From NCBI RefSeq assembly GCF_902150065.1, contig NC_043980.1, positions 19,221,183-19,285,182 on the forward strand: a stretch of DNA of 64,000 nt. Reading direction: 5' to 3'. Both the position numbers and the translations under genes were made by a program. Under the pieces are notes generated by a model. That model ran no database searches. It was not told where the DNA came from and worked only from the letters and a program-made list of their open reading frames with translations. Of this stretch, positions 12,491 through 23,879 are shown one piece after another (the stretch's first letter is position 1; each line of letters starts with the position of its first letter). Source of the DNA: Myripristis murdjan (lineage: Eukaryota; Chordata; Actinopteri; Holocentriformes; Holocentridae).

Positions 12491-15446
12491 TACACACACT
12501 AATCCATCTTCTACTCCCACCCTCAGCTTCATCGCCACGAGCCACTTTGAGAGTCAGTCCAAACAGAGTGCAGCACTTTGCTGATGAGGCGTACTCAGTG
12601 AGCTGCGAGGCGCATGGGAACTCCACTGGATGGAAAGTGAAGAGATTCATATATGACAAAGGCCAGTCAGAGTGTGGCACTGAGTGGGGAACGATGACCG
12701 GATCCTCTTGCTACATCAACAACACCAACACGTCTGAAGAACCAGTATACTGGTGTCAGTCCGACTCAGGAGAGTACAGCGATGCTGCCAACATCACAGA
12801 GCATTGTAATTACAGTCTCTGACAAAATATTCACTAAATAACTAAAAAAAGATTTTTAAAAATTCGGAAGAAAAGTTGTATACTTGCTTCATTTTGAAAT
12901 GGTAAATTGCTGAATTCATTAGGATTTAAATGTCTTTAGAATTTAACTATTTGAAACAATTTGTCAGCCAAACGCCTTGTAGTTATAAATTCACAAGGCA
13001 ACAGTTCTATATATGTGAAGTAGTAGTATTAGTGCGGGATGTAGAAGTAGTATTTCAACCAACAGAATTAGTAGTGGATGTACCAGTAGCAGTACTTGCT
13101 AGAGGAGCGGCTGCAGGAGTAATGGTAGCAGTGTGATATCAGCAGTATTGTTGTAGCATTAGTGACTGAAGTAGCAGCAGCTGTAGCAGCAATACAAGTA
13201 GAAACAATAGTACGTGTTTGAACTAGTTGAGGTAGTTATCGTAGCAATTAAAGGACTAGTTCAAGTAGCTGAAAGACTTTAAGTTTGTTTATATTTAAAA
13301 CTGCTGTACAATTTTCACTATGTGTATTGCAGTAGCACCTGAACTTTTTAACCAACTTGAAATGGCTCATGCATACAAAGAGCAGCAGTAGTAATTTTGG
13401 TAGTTGTAGAGGGACAAACTTTATGCTGGGGTGTTTGGTTACCAGGGTGTAGAAGGTGGCTATAGTGTACTAAATGGTTACTAGGGTGTACAAGCCATTT
13501 GTTTACTAGGTGGATTCTAAGCTGTTGCATTCACAGGAGCATGTATGGAAATGTGTGTGTAGTTTCTCAGTTCATGTGTGTTTAGATGGGTTAGTGGAAA
13601 CGTATTACTATCACTGTCTGGTACAGTAGCCTAATTTGCAAATTTGCAAACTGAAACCAGCTTATTTGTCACAAAAAGCCAGAATGAATTTTAACTCTAG
13701 CAGTTATCACTAACTCTAGCAGAGCTGATCATTCCACTTAAGTGTTGGTAGTCAAATGCTGTGAAACCTGTTACAAATTGCAAAAACGTAGAGAAGCAGC
13801 AGCAAAGTATTCCATTTGGGTTCCGACAGAAACGCTCTCAGTTTGGCAAAATCTGTCACCCCCAAATATTCCACCTGTTGGCAGGGTTGGGGGGTACTCC
13901 AGTTCATTGTAGAGCCTATGTTGTTTAGGTTTAGGTTTGTATTTGTTTTGGGGCTAAACAAAATCAACTAGGCCATATAGAATATAGCCCTTTTGTTGGA
14001 CCTGGCCATGACAATGTAGTCATCTATGTAACAGAAGACTCTCATGCCCTGATGGCGTAGGGGGCTGAGGCCTTGCATCCACACACTTGCTGAAAGTGCA
14101 TGGGGCCAGAGAGTAGCCAAATGGTAGTAGGATTTGATGATTTCCTGTGTTTCTGCAACACCTTGACATATAAATATGCATCCCTCAGGTTGATGGTGGT
14201 GAACCATCCAATATGTCTGAAATCTCTTGTTTTTTAAATAGGGATTCCACAACCATCTGAAGCATGCACACTAATAATATCTGATCCAGTAGCCTAATTG
14301 AAGGAGGTTCCCATTATTTTCAAAATTACTTCAGTATTGCTGGTGGTATTAGTATTACTATTTGTGCTGTGCTGTGCTTAGATTTCAGATCTGTGGTTCT
14401 GGAGAGCCCTATCCTACCGGTGCCTGAGGGTCAGTCTGTGAAGTTGGGCTGCAGACATAAGACGCTGCCCTCAAACCACAGAGCTGAGTTCTACAGATAT
14501 GACAAACTCATTGGCAGTGCGAAAACAGGCGAGATGATCATCTGGAGTGTGTCCAAATCAGATGAAGGCAGATACTGGTGTACAATCCCTGACCTAGGAG
14601 AATCATCATCTAGCTGGTTATCAGTGAGAGGTGAGAACTCCTATTGTAGATAAAACTTGTGTCTTCATCTGTCACAGCTTAAACCTCATTTACAGTACAT
14701 CACACCGCGTCATCCCAGTTGCTTCACCAAGCAAAAACTAAAAATTAACATCAATTTGTGCTCAGTCGCAATTATTCAAACATGGGTTGCGTAGTGACAT
14801 AGTGTCGTTACCCCAACCCCAATCCTAAGCCTCTACCTTGCTCTGAACATTCATGCCATGCATATACAAACCATAATGGTTATATTGTATTACAAATGCA
14901 TTGCAATCATTACCGGGAGTTAATTTTTTCACTTTCAAAACATATGTCTGACTCTCAGACTCTCAGACAAATGTCAGACTCTCAGCGCATTATTTTGCAC
15001 AACATTCTCCTACACAGACGCTTCTTTTCAGACTGTGGTACATCTGAACACTCCTACTAAATAATCATGGGCAGGGCAAAGTGATTAGTTTTGTTTCCAC
15101 ATTTTCTGCTCTTACACACCTGCCATGAGCATAATCAGTCATAAACAACAAAAGTAAACCCCCACTGATACTCCTGGCCTGGCTTTAAAATGGTACTGGC
15201 AACTAATGATTTGGCATCAAAAAATGAAGAAGCAATAAGCAATTAATTTTTTCTTCCTCTTTTATCTACAAGTCTAGCTGGAATCAAGCATCTGGTGTTG
15301 TTTCTCAAGGTTTATTCACTGCTTCTCTCCTCTGAACTTTACTCTTCAATCTCCCAGCTTCCTCTGTGTCTCTTCACCTATCCCGAGCTCTCATCACGTG
15401 GCTGCTGTTTGCACTACAAATGATGTATCACTTCAGCCTGTCATGA
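10763..15446 (+). CDS. Fc-receptor-like protein, four Ig domains, no cytoplasmic tail
   Basis: Seven exons join in phase 1 throughout: 10763-10793, 10913-10948, 11072-11386, 11727-12056, 12527-12805, 14382-14630 and 15358-15446 (442 residues). The first two short exons give the signal peptide (MEQAVLSTIIILSVLVPP), a split-leader arrangement typical of FcR-like genes. Four Ig-type domains follow with paired cysteines: LRCDI/FSCMA, LSCEI/YACRA, VSCEA/YWCQS and LGCRH/YWCTI. The third has two extra cysteines. The last exon encodes SSVSLHLS and a hydrophobic stretch (ALITWLLFALQMMYHFSLS), then TGA. There is no ITIM, ITAM or basic tail, so it may be a tailless membrane or GPI-linked form. A good donor (GTAAGT, 15465) lies 18 bases after the stop, and a charged possible exon follows at 15552. 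Intron 5 holds a retroelement fossil. It is an immune surface receptor by family; the ligand is unknown. Confidence 0.8.
12454..12500. repeat. (CA)n microsatellite
   Basis: A CA run in the intron just before the third Ig-domain exon of the Fc-receptor-like gene; the acceptor lies 26 bases past its end. Confidence 0.9.
13740..14280 (-). mobile_element. Fossil reverse-transcriptase fragment, DIRS-like
   Basis: On the minus strand, 13968-14252 encodes a stretch with PLRHQGMRVFCYIDDYIVMA. It resembles the active-site region of reverse transcriptases of DIRS-type (tyrosine-recombinase) retroelements, where PLR..G.R...Y.DD is common. It is a short, broken fragment with no recognisable ends. It lies in reverse orientation inside intron 5 of the Fc-receptor-like gene. 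The family call rests on one motif region; a Gypsy-type source is the alternative. Confidence 0.6.
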
Positions 15447-15449
15447 AAT

Positions 15450-15820
15450 ACTTCAAAGTGCTGAGTAAGTACTCAGTTTTTTGGCCTAATCAGACCATCA
15501 TATATGGAGCCCAGATTTCACAATATCTGTGCTTTTCTTTTGGTATGCAGCGGCCTGGAGAAGATGAGAGAAAAGACAGGGCAATGATCCACCAAGGAAC
15601 CAGAATCCAGCAGTATCTGAGGTTTCACACTTGTCATGCAGCAGAATTTCATATGCTTGAACTTGATTAATAGTTTTTATCTTTTAGCATCTGGAGTATA
15701 TTTCAAGCTAGGCCTGTGCAACTGCATTTTTAGGGTAGTGATTGTAATAATATGCAAAAACATTTATATTGCCATAAAATAGTAAAGCAAAGCTTTTATC
15801 AGTCTGGGTGTAAAATACTG
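15450..15820 (+). other. 3' region of the Fc-receptor-like gene
   Basis: After the stop at 15446 there is a donor GTAAGT at 15465, an acceptor ending TATGCAG at 15551, and a possible downstream exon encoding RPGEDERKDRAMIHQG. In the gene as read, this exon is 3' UTR. A candidate polyadenylation signal AATAAA is at 16497-16502, beyond the MITE. Confidence 0.45.
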
Positions 15821-16288
15821 CACTGCAAAAACGCAAAATCTTACCAAGATTATTTGTCTTATTTCAAGTTAAAAACGTCTTATTACTAGTCAAAATATCT
15901 CATTACACTTAAAATAAGACATGATCACCTCAGAAGCAAATTGTTTTTAGACAATTTTCACTTGTTTGAAAAGTGAAAACTCACTTGAAACAAGTGAAAA
16001 TTTGCTTGTTTCATTGGCAAAATTTGCCAGTGGAAAAAGTGAAAATTCACTTGAAATAAGTGAAAATTAGCTAGAAACAAGAAACAAATTTTGCCAATGA
16101 AACAAGCAAATTTTCACTTGTTTCAAGCAAATTTTCACTTGAAACAAGAGAAAATTGTCTAAAAACAAGTTACTTCTGAGGTGATCATGTCTTATTTTAA
16201 GTGTAATGAGATATTTTGACTAGGAATAAGACATTTTTCACTTGAAATAAGACAAATAATCTTGGTAAGATTTTGCGTTTTTGCAGTG
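15821..16288. mobile_element. Palindromic MITE, 468 bp
   Basis: It begins CACTGCAAAAACGCAAAATC and ends with the reverse complement. Pairing continues inward through most of the element (for example CTTATTACTAGTCAAAATAT against the matching 3' arm), with extra short CTTGTTTC/GAAACAAG repeats near the centre. It is a non-autonomous foldback DNA element with no coding capacity. This sequence type is common in teleost genomes. I see no clear target-site duplication. Confidence 0.8.
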
Positions 16289-16289
16289 T

Positions 16290-16555
16290 GACACTGTTGG
16301 TAGTGTACCACTCATTTCCTGCAATTACATATCTGCTGTTCTTGGATGAATATGATATAAAATGCTTATATATGTGTATTTTATATTTACTCCTTTGTCT
16401 ACCAACAGTGTTTGATATCAGAAAGGCTAAAATTACTTTTCATTACTTTCATTACAATAAGTAATAAAGGATAATGACAGTTTGTGTGATACTGAAAATA
16501 AAGGTCAAATTATAAACCAGTTGCATGTTTTTCCTTATCTTCATGCATCACTGTG

Positions 16556-16611
<56 letters not shown>

Positions 16612-17720
16612 TATTTTTAACTCTATTTTTTCTTTAAAAAAATTAAATTCCAAAAAGTAATTGATAACCCTGGCATGGTGACATACAATGAGATCAAAAC
16701 ATTGTTCAACCTTGAAACCACTGTTTTCTCTTTATACTTACCTCTTGCCCAAATTCACAAAATATATAGGTTATTTTTGATCAAACTGAATACCCTCTGT
16801 AGAAAGAGAAATGTGTTCTCAGGGTGGTCTGGTGTAGAAGTAGAAATACTGCTGTAAAAGTTTACTTAAGTTAAAATAAAAAATGTCTCATTTAAAATGA
16901 ACTGGGAGTAAAAGACACTGAGTTACTTTTTCAGAAAAGTAACGGTTTTAGCTGTGACCTTTTCCATTCAGTTATAAAAGGAGGAGAGAACACGCTTCAA
17001 ACAATTTTCTTTTAAATGCATTCTGCAAAACTGTGGAGGGTTGACTGAAGTGAGGATCCTGTAGACTCAACCAACAAATGTGAACTAAGCACATAATATG
17101 ATGGTTGAATTAACATAGTTCTCATCATCAGGCCAGCTCACTGATATACAGTATATATATATTTTAACCCTTTTTCCACACTTATTCCACATTTTTGCCC
17201 ATTGACCCTAAATGGTCCTTGCTTCCATTGACCACCTGCAGTTTTTTATAGTGCACTTTTTATTGGAAGTTGGAAACAAATAAAAGTGCCAACAAAGTAG
17301 AGGCAGATTCCTCTTCTCATCTTTGGTGACTGAGCGTTTTATTATGAAAGGTTCCACAATCAGTCACTGATCATTTGTTCTGTGTAAAAGATATCATTTA
17401 AAATGTAGTAAAGTACAATAATCAAGTAAAAATGTACTTAAGCATAAGTTAAATTACTGATTTTAAAGAATACCCCAAAAAAGCAATAACATTGTCTGTG
17501 CATACAATCTCACATAGGTTTTATGTAAATATGCAGCTATTTTTCAGTGTTATTGCCCACAACATTAGTCATCGTGTGCAACTATTACAACAAACACACT
17601 TAATACTTTCTAATTGCTCTCTGTACCTGCACATGGATTAACAAGCTATTTAGACACTTTTGTTTGTCAGTTTTGCAAGGCCATTGATACGTTGCAAAAG
17701 ATATGCGGCCCATTACTGAG
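16290..17720. other. Spacer, no gene seen
   Basis: A (GA)n run lies at 16561-16610. The remainder is AT-rich with chance reading frames only. Confidence 0.5.
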
Positions 17721-17726
17721 AGCTGC

Positions 17727-17750
17727 GATTGGCTGAACAACACTATATAA
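17727..17750 (+). promoter_or_regulatory. SCPP B promoter: GATTGG plus TATATAA
   Basis: GATTGG at 17727-17732 and TATATAA at 17744-17750, separated by 11 bp. A non-coding exon of about 65 bases follows and ends at 17841 before GTATGA. Confidence 0.7.
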
Positions 17751-17974
17751 ACTGTACTGAACACAAGCGTTGCATTATCGACGATATCGCCACACTCTTT
17801 ACGAAGACAGAGAAGGCTGTTACACCTCACCATTCAAAAAGGTATGACCACATGACAGATAGAGATACATTCAAAAATGTTTGTTGATAAATGCTCGTCA
17901 AGATATAGTCCATGCAGGAGTTTGATTTAAATTTGATTCTCATGTCACAAATTGACTCATGATACTTTACTCAG

Positions 17975-18512
17975 ATGCAGACCTTTGGAGTGAAGTTCCT
18001 TGCTCTTGTTGCATTTATGATGCTTCTCTCGAGCTCTCTGGTAAGACATGTCCTTTTTCTGCTTCACCAGAATTTACAGCAAGGCCATTGTTGTCTTAAT
18101 ATCAGCTATACTGTTTATTTTATAAACTGTCTGCTTACTTTTCAAGGCCCATCATGATCATGTCATTGAGAAGCGTTCAAGTGAGGTCAGTATCTAAGAT
18201 ATATGTATGAGGAGAATAATTTTGTCACATACCAATACATAACTTAAATGAACTGACAGGTTTCATGCTCTAACCAGCTGGAGATATCCTCCAAGTGTTC
18301 CTTACGCATGTTATGATAATCCTCTTGTTTTTCCTCTACAGAGTGGAAGCATGGAGGTATCGACACCAACCACAACCTTGAATAACCTGTTGAATTTGAT
18401 CAAGGTTCTTCAGGGCTTGATCACACCTCCTGCTCCAGCCCCAGCTCCTGCCCCGGCCCCAGCTCCTGCTCCAGCTCCAGCTCCTGCCCCGGCCGCAGCC
18501 CCACCAAAATAA
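17975..18512 (+). CDS. SCPP gene B: 91-residue secreted Pro/Ala-rich protein
   Basis: Coding exons are 17975-18040, 18147-18185 and 18342-18512, all phase 0. The first gives a signal peptide (MQTFGVKFLALVAFMMLLSS, then SL). The second encodes 13 residues, AHHDHVIEKRSSE, with a dibasic KR and an SSE phosphorylation-type site. The last encodes a leucine-rich helix-like stretch (LNNLLNLIKVLQGLI), then about ten PA units, and ends PPK. AATAAA lies at 18573-18578. The plan matches SCPP A (short exon with basic pair then S..E, then one repetitive final exon), so the two are probably tandem paralogues. It is an SCPP by architecture; I recognise no named orthologue. At 91 residues it is the smallest member here. 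Confidence 0.75.
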
Positions 18513-18599
18513 TAACCATGTTCTTGTTGTACACTGTAAAAGGTGACTTCATGGTTTAATGTCAATGAATGAAATAAAGTCCCTTTGAGATACACCACA

Positions 18600-20380
18600 T
18601 GGTCTCCATGTGTTTAAAATGGGTTTAAAGCTGTCTGTGTGTGCTGTGTATGTGGGAATCCATGTCCATGTTTCTCCACGTGATTGTGCAGACAGCTACT
18701 TGGCTAAATACTTTGGCAAATTCAGGGTTTAGTTGTAGTGTGTATCTTGTAGGATGCTGATGTACTGCTCTGGGATGGGAACAATTATTAATAGCAGTAT
18801 TTTAAAGCCATGTTGTGGGCTGCAAAGGTGCAAATGACACCATTGCAGTGGATTTAGGTCTCTTGATACTGGGCTCTGTCTGGGCTGCATGGAATACACT
18901 GCGAGATAACCACAATGACTCTCATGCTGACTCTCTAGTGTTCAGCATTCTGTTAAACCTGAACTGAGCCTCTGTATGAAGGCTCAACTTGGACTGTCCC
19001 ACAAGGAGGAGCAGCATCATATTCTGTGAACTGATAAATACCAAGATTATATTTTTTCATTTGTTTTGTTAAAAAAAAAAAAAAAAAGATTCACAAAAAG
19101 TTCTATTGTTTTGAATATATACTTTATATTAGATTGAATATAATGCTGATGTAAAGAGAAATCCAAACAACTGGGGTGAACAGGACCACTGCCACTGACT
19201 GATATAGCACAAGTGATTCAATCTAAACCCAGTCAGTGAAAAGCTTTTAAATTTGCTGGATTATTGTTCTTAACATTTGAGGTCAGTACCTCTTTCCCCT
19301 AAAAACGAGCTCTCCTCTGGTGGAGCATCGTCCCCTAAATTTCACCCTAAGGAAAAAAAATAAATAAATAAATAAAAATGTTGCTATTTTATGAATTGTT
19401 ATCACAGTGCTGGATAAACAGTAAAGGGACATTAAAAAACATTTCATGGAATAACAGAGGAAGAATGTAGTCTACCAAAAATGATCCAGTAGCCTCATAA
19501 TAAAAGGAAATCACCCCCCCGAAAACACCACAGTGTATGTGTCAGCTATTGAATTCATTTCCCCTACAACAATTCTTGAGCAGTGGCAAACACACACTGA
19601 GGAGAAAATGAAAACACACAGAGGAAGAAAATGTTTTACACAAACTTTTGCACAATAACAGGAACATGTGGTGCACAGAAAGACATTTTTTTAAACATGT
19701 ATTACATTATTCCTTACCTTTTTTTGTTTCTGTACTTGAGGTAAGGCAAGCATATGTGCATGTGTACCCCCTTATGTTACATGCATTCATATGTTAAGTC
19801 TGTGTGTTTGTCGGTGTTGGAATGTCCTGATACTGCTTGGTTCATATGAAAAATGAAAACCTGGATGTTTTAATGATTTATCAGTATCTTTCCAGTGATA
19901 CATCATTCGATATTTTCTCATTCTATCTGTTCTGATGAAGGCTTTATCAGAACTGATTGCATCCTATTAATCAAAATATGGCCTGTTTTATGTTGGGGTT
20001 TTCATATCAGCATTAGACAGACAAGACCAGACCAAGTTTGTGGATAGTGTAGTAAACAGAGGACAACCACAGAAAACAAGATGATTGCAACAGGAGGGCG
20101 GCATTCAAAAAGCATTACACAAGGTTTTCATTGACACTAAGTAATTAATGTTACTGTTTTGCAACTTGCCCACTTAAACAACACAATAATGTTCCCTCCT
20201 GAGGGAACCTTTTGGCAAATAATAGGGTAAATATTCTGCTTCTGATGGAGCCATATGCTTCATTACCGATGTTTCTATTTGCTGTGATTTGCCCCGCAAG
20301 GTCGAATCACTCAAGAAACAGTTGTAGACAAATGCCTGTCTATTACAGATCACAGATGTGTGTGTACATATTGCCTGTAC
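18600..20380. other. Spacer, no gene seen
   Basis: Contains a poly-A tract at 19071-19087 and an AAAT run near 19360. No exon with family motifs was found. Confidence 0.5.
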
Positions 20381-20381
20381 T

Positions 20382-20413
20382 AATTGGGCTTAGTGGTTAA
20401 TTCAGCTATATAA
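20382..20413 (+). promoter_or_regulatory. Candidate SCPP C promoter: AATTGG plus TATATAA
   Basis: AATTGG at 20382-20387 and TATATAA at 20407-20413, 19 bp apart. This resembles the other SCPP promoters but has a different spacing. The non-coding first exon is not clearly bounded. Confidence 0.4.
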
Positions 20414-20796
20414 CCAGCATGTGTCATGAAATGTTGGAAATCTTAGGATGGCTTAGGAACAGGATGTTATCCTTAAGTTACAAAAGCCCCTGTTAAGTTG
20501 AGCAATGTGTCTGTGCTCACGCCTATTTTGGTTTTGTCTGCAGAGGTTGCCACGAGACAAGCCACATCTCAGGTGAAGTAACACACCTTGTAAGTTAGAG
20601 AGCACGAATACAAGCCATGTTGACACACCGTGGCTGTTCAAAAGCCAATGAAAATTCCTTGAAGGACCAGCATCAAGGTACGGTACATAAACTGCTATCT
20701 TCATCATTATTAAGACATTTACCATTCCTATTCTGAGGACATTGATACTACCAGCAGCACTAACTATTACAGGATTTGTGTTACAGTTTCAAGAAC

Positions 20797-20884
20797 ATGA
20801 TGAATATTCCTCTGATGATATTTTTACTGTTAATCAAGTGCCCTGTTGCTGTAAGTACAGAACAAGCAAATCTATCTATCTATC

Positions 20885-20945
<61 letters not shown>

Positions 20946-21414
20946 CTTTATTTTGTTATCTGCACCTCTGATCTTGTTTCAGCTAACACAGAAACCAACT
21001 TTCTTTTCTTGCAGAGTTGTGGTCATCATTTTGACAGCAGTGACTCAGACAGTGAGGAGGTAAGAATGAAATCTTTCCCCTAAAGTCCCTTAATTTAAAA
21101 TGTGAACCTTGCAAGTGATTCTTTTTTTGTTGTTGTTGTTTCGCTTCTTAACATCATTGCAGAGATTCTTTCCTCGCCCAATCCCTACATTTTCCTGGCT
21201 TTGGCCAAGACCATTGCTTCCCCGGCCACCTTACCCTTTCTGGCCCCTCTTTCCTGGTGTCTGGCCACAGCCAGCACCTCCTCCTGCTCCTCCTCCTGGA
21301 CCCGCTCCTGGACCCGCTCCTGGACCCGCTCCTGGACCCACTCCTGGACCCGCTCCTCCCCCGACTCCAGCCCCTGGCCCAAGGCCCACCGTCCCACGAG
21401 GAGATAATAGGTGA
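20797..21414 (+). CDS. SCPP gene C: acidic then Trp/Arg/Pro-rich secreted protein
   Basis: Coding exons are 20797-20850, 21015-21059 and 21163-21414 (116 residues), all phase 0. The first is a signal peptide (MMNIPLMIFLLLIKCPVA). The second is strongly acidic and phosphoserine-like: SCGHHFDSSDSDSEE. The last begins RFFPRPIPTFSWLWPRP, with four tryptophans and five arginines in its first 40 residues, and passes into PAPP and GPAPG repeats before ending PRGDNR. Introns have clean GTAAGT or GTAAGA donors; the first carries an (AT)n(GT)n microsatellite. The SDSDSEE cluster is the classic Golgi-kinase (Fam20C) type site of SCPPs. The architecture is that of SCPP A and B, but the composition of the last exon is quite different. 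The C-terminal RGD is noted in the findings. No near polyadenylation signal was found; AATAAA at 22427 is the first plausible one. Confidence 0.72.
20883..20940. repeat. (AT)n(GT)n microsatellite
   Basis: A compound simple repeat within intron 1 (coding numbering) of SCPP C. A separate (ATCT)n run is at 21620-21670, downstream of the gene. Confidence 0.9.
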
Positions 21415-21419
21415 ACAGT

Positions 21420-21617
21420 ATTGATCTTAATGCAGAGCAGCAGACACATACACAACAGCTGAAGTCATATCGATCAATTCTCTTACAAAAGAGTGGACAT
21501 TCAATGAAGATGTGCATAAGAATGTAGGCTTATATTTTCCTGTATGTGGCCTTTGCGTTTTTCTCTGTGATAATGTATGTGATAAGGGATAGGGTTAATG
21601 ATAAGTGTAAGTGTAAG

Positions 21618-21670
<53 letters not shown>

Positions 21671-23660
21671 GTGTTAGTTGAAAAATTATCTATTTCTCCC
21701 TTTTTTGCAAGTTACCATGCTGAAATGATCTGAATTCACTTTTAAAAGTAATTGTCTGTATGTTATGTTATCAAACTGGATTAGGAACTATTCTCATGAA
21801 TGTAACTGGTAACTGATTTCATATTAGTATCATTTTTCTCTTTGTTCTGTTTTACTTAAAATAATGTATTTTATTTATCTGATATCATATGATGCCATAT
21901 TGTCACTATGATTACACTGATATCTTGATTCAAGACATGAAAGTGGGCACTGAGTCATGGCATAATTATGAGTTCATTGAAGTCTGGTGTGGAGAAGGTG
22001 GTGCAGACAGCTGCGGCAGGACGCTGATGACACCCCAGCATAATATCCGCTGAGTGGGCTCACACACCGCTATACCTGGAAGAACATGGCTTAAGAGAAG
22101 GATCAGTGTTGAGCCTGTAATACCCAGGTCCTGGTTCATCAGTGAAGTCTGCTGAAGTGTGCAGTTAACCATGACTCAGCCCTTCGACTGCTGTTCCCCT
22201 TCACTGCACTGCACTAAACTGCACTGTCTGCTCTGAGCAAATCAACACTTCTTTGCTTTTATTTGACATTCTTACATCAAACAACACTGTGTTGATGTGT
22301 CATTACCAAACAGCTAGTGAAGGCATGAATGAATGAATGAATGAATGAATGACTGCTTATGAATGTATCTTTCTTTCCCTTGTTTGGGCTTGTTCTTGTA
22401 TTGCCGGTGTTAAGGACTGTTCTGTCAATAAATGGTATCTAGCAAATTTTATGAAATAAAACAACAGTAACCAAATCCCTAATCAGTTCTATCAGCCTAC
22501 TTGCAAAGGAAGTATTTCTGTATTTTAAGATATAAAAATTAACGTCATGTCCCACCACCTGACTGTATTGCATGCAAAATTTTATTCTGTTGGCGTGTAT
22601 ATATTTGAGATACATACAGACATATATGACATATATATACGACACATTCTTGTGAATGCAATAATTCAACAACAAATCTAACAAACCTAACTGGTTCTCC
22701 GACTAGAGTAGATGATCTGATTAGCATTTGAGGGAAACATTATACTATTAATGAGTTAATTTCAATACCATGTTAAGTTGTTTTGACAAAAATGAATGAA
22801 TTAAAAATGCATTTATGGGAAATGAATGCATTAATCAGGCTAATTAATGCCAGCATCACTGTTTGTCCTTGAACCCAGAACAGTGCTGCCTTAGACAAAT
22901 AGGCACTGGCCACTATCAAATAAGACATTTTAAGACAGTTCTTTAACAAATATGTCATATGATGTCACCTGTTAGCTGTTATCTGTGGTCACTGGTCAGA
23001 ATAAATAATATAATATATATATATAAATAATATAATATAAATAAATAAATAATAAATAAATAAAAATAGGATTTCTAAAAAAAAAAACAAAAAAAACAAA
23101 AACAAAGCTGTAGACAAAAGTGTTGTAACAATTTTTTCTATAATTTTTTTTCATTCGTTTTTTTTTTTTTTTTTTTTTTTTTTACACTTGCTTCATTTGT
23201 AGTTCAGTGTGAATTACTTTACTGTCACTTGGTCTTGGTCTTGTTATACTTATATTAACACACAGGAGCTCAGTCACTCAACTCAGCTCCCTGTGACTGC
23301 ATTGTGACACTGAGAAATAATAATAATAATAAAAAAAAAAAAAATCACATCATTCATGACCGTAAATAGCTCACCTGAAAGTGTTGCAACTCTTGAGCTA
23401 AAAATCTGAAACGCCCTCTCTCTGTACCTCTCGCCACAACCGCACACTGAACTATTTGAAACAAGCCTGTGCACCTACATAATGAAACTATGCAAATTTT
23501 ATGGCAAGTATTATTCTAATGCTGTGCATAAAGCTAGAGACAACTTGCCATTACATAAGAATGTGGTGAAAACAATGAGGGAGAAGCCCATATCAGGTGC
23601 TACTGTAGCTAGAGGAGTCATCAGGCCAATAGCATCCTCCAGCATACCTTTATCACAGCA
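21420..23660. other. Spacer, no gene seen
   Basis: Contains (ATCT)n at 21620-21670, (ATGA)n at 22325-22350, AAAT runs near 23040 and a poly-T near 23160-23183. A possible distant polyadenylation signal for SCPP C is at 22427. Confidence 0.5.
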
Positions 23661-23662
23661 GC

Positions 23663-23875
23663 CATTTTGACATGAATAGCAGGGTAAACACATGTGTTAC
23701 TAATGACTTTAATTAAGGTTCAGCTCCATTTAGGTTTAACAGAGCCAGGGTCCTGGACTCCTGGTATTGTGCCTGCTGAATCATTAGAAAGGCTCTGGTA
23801 CATTTAAATGGAACAGAACCATAATTAATGCCATTAATGACACCGGTGTTTACCCTGCTATTTCATGTCAAAATG
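23663..23875. mobile_element. Small palindromic MITE, 213 bp
   Basis: It starts CATTTTGACATGAATAGCAG and ends with the complement carrying a one-base insertion. Inner arms pair as well (GTTCAGCTCCATTTA with TAAATGGAACAGAAC; AGAGCC with GGCTCT). It is non-coding, a plain DNA-type foldback element. Family unknown. Confidence 0.75.
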
Positions 23876-23879
23876 TTAC

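Noticed and set aside
13000-13230. Low-complexity AGTAGTAG-rich tract in intron 5 of the Fc-receptor-like gene, with a Val-rich open frame
   Set aside because: Simple-sequence drift in an intron; no splice or domain support.
21102-21407. Second frame over the last exon of SCPP C (SWTRSWTRSWTR repeats)
   Set aside because: The GPAPG frame joins in phase to the signal and acidic exons; the other frame does not.
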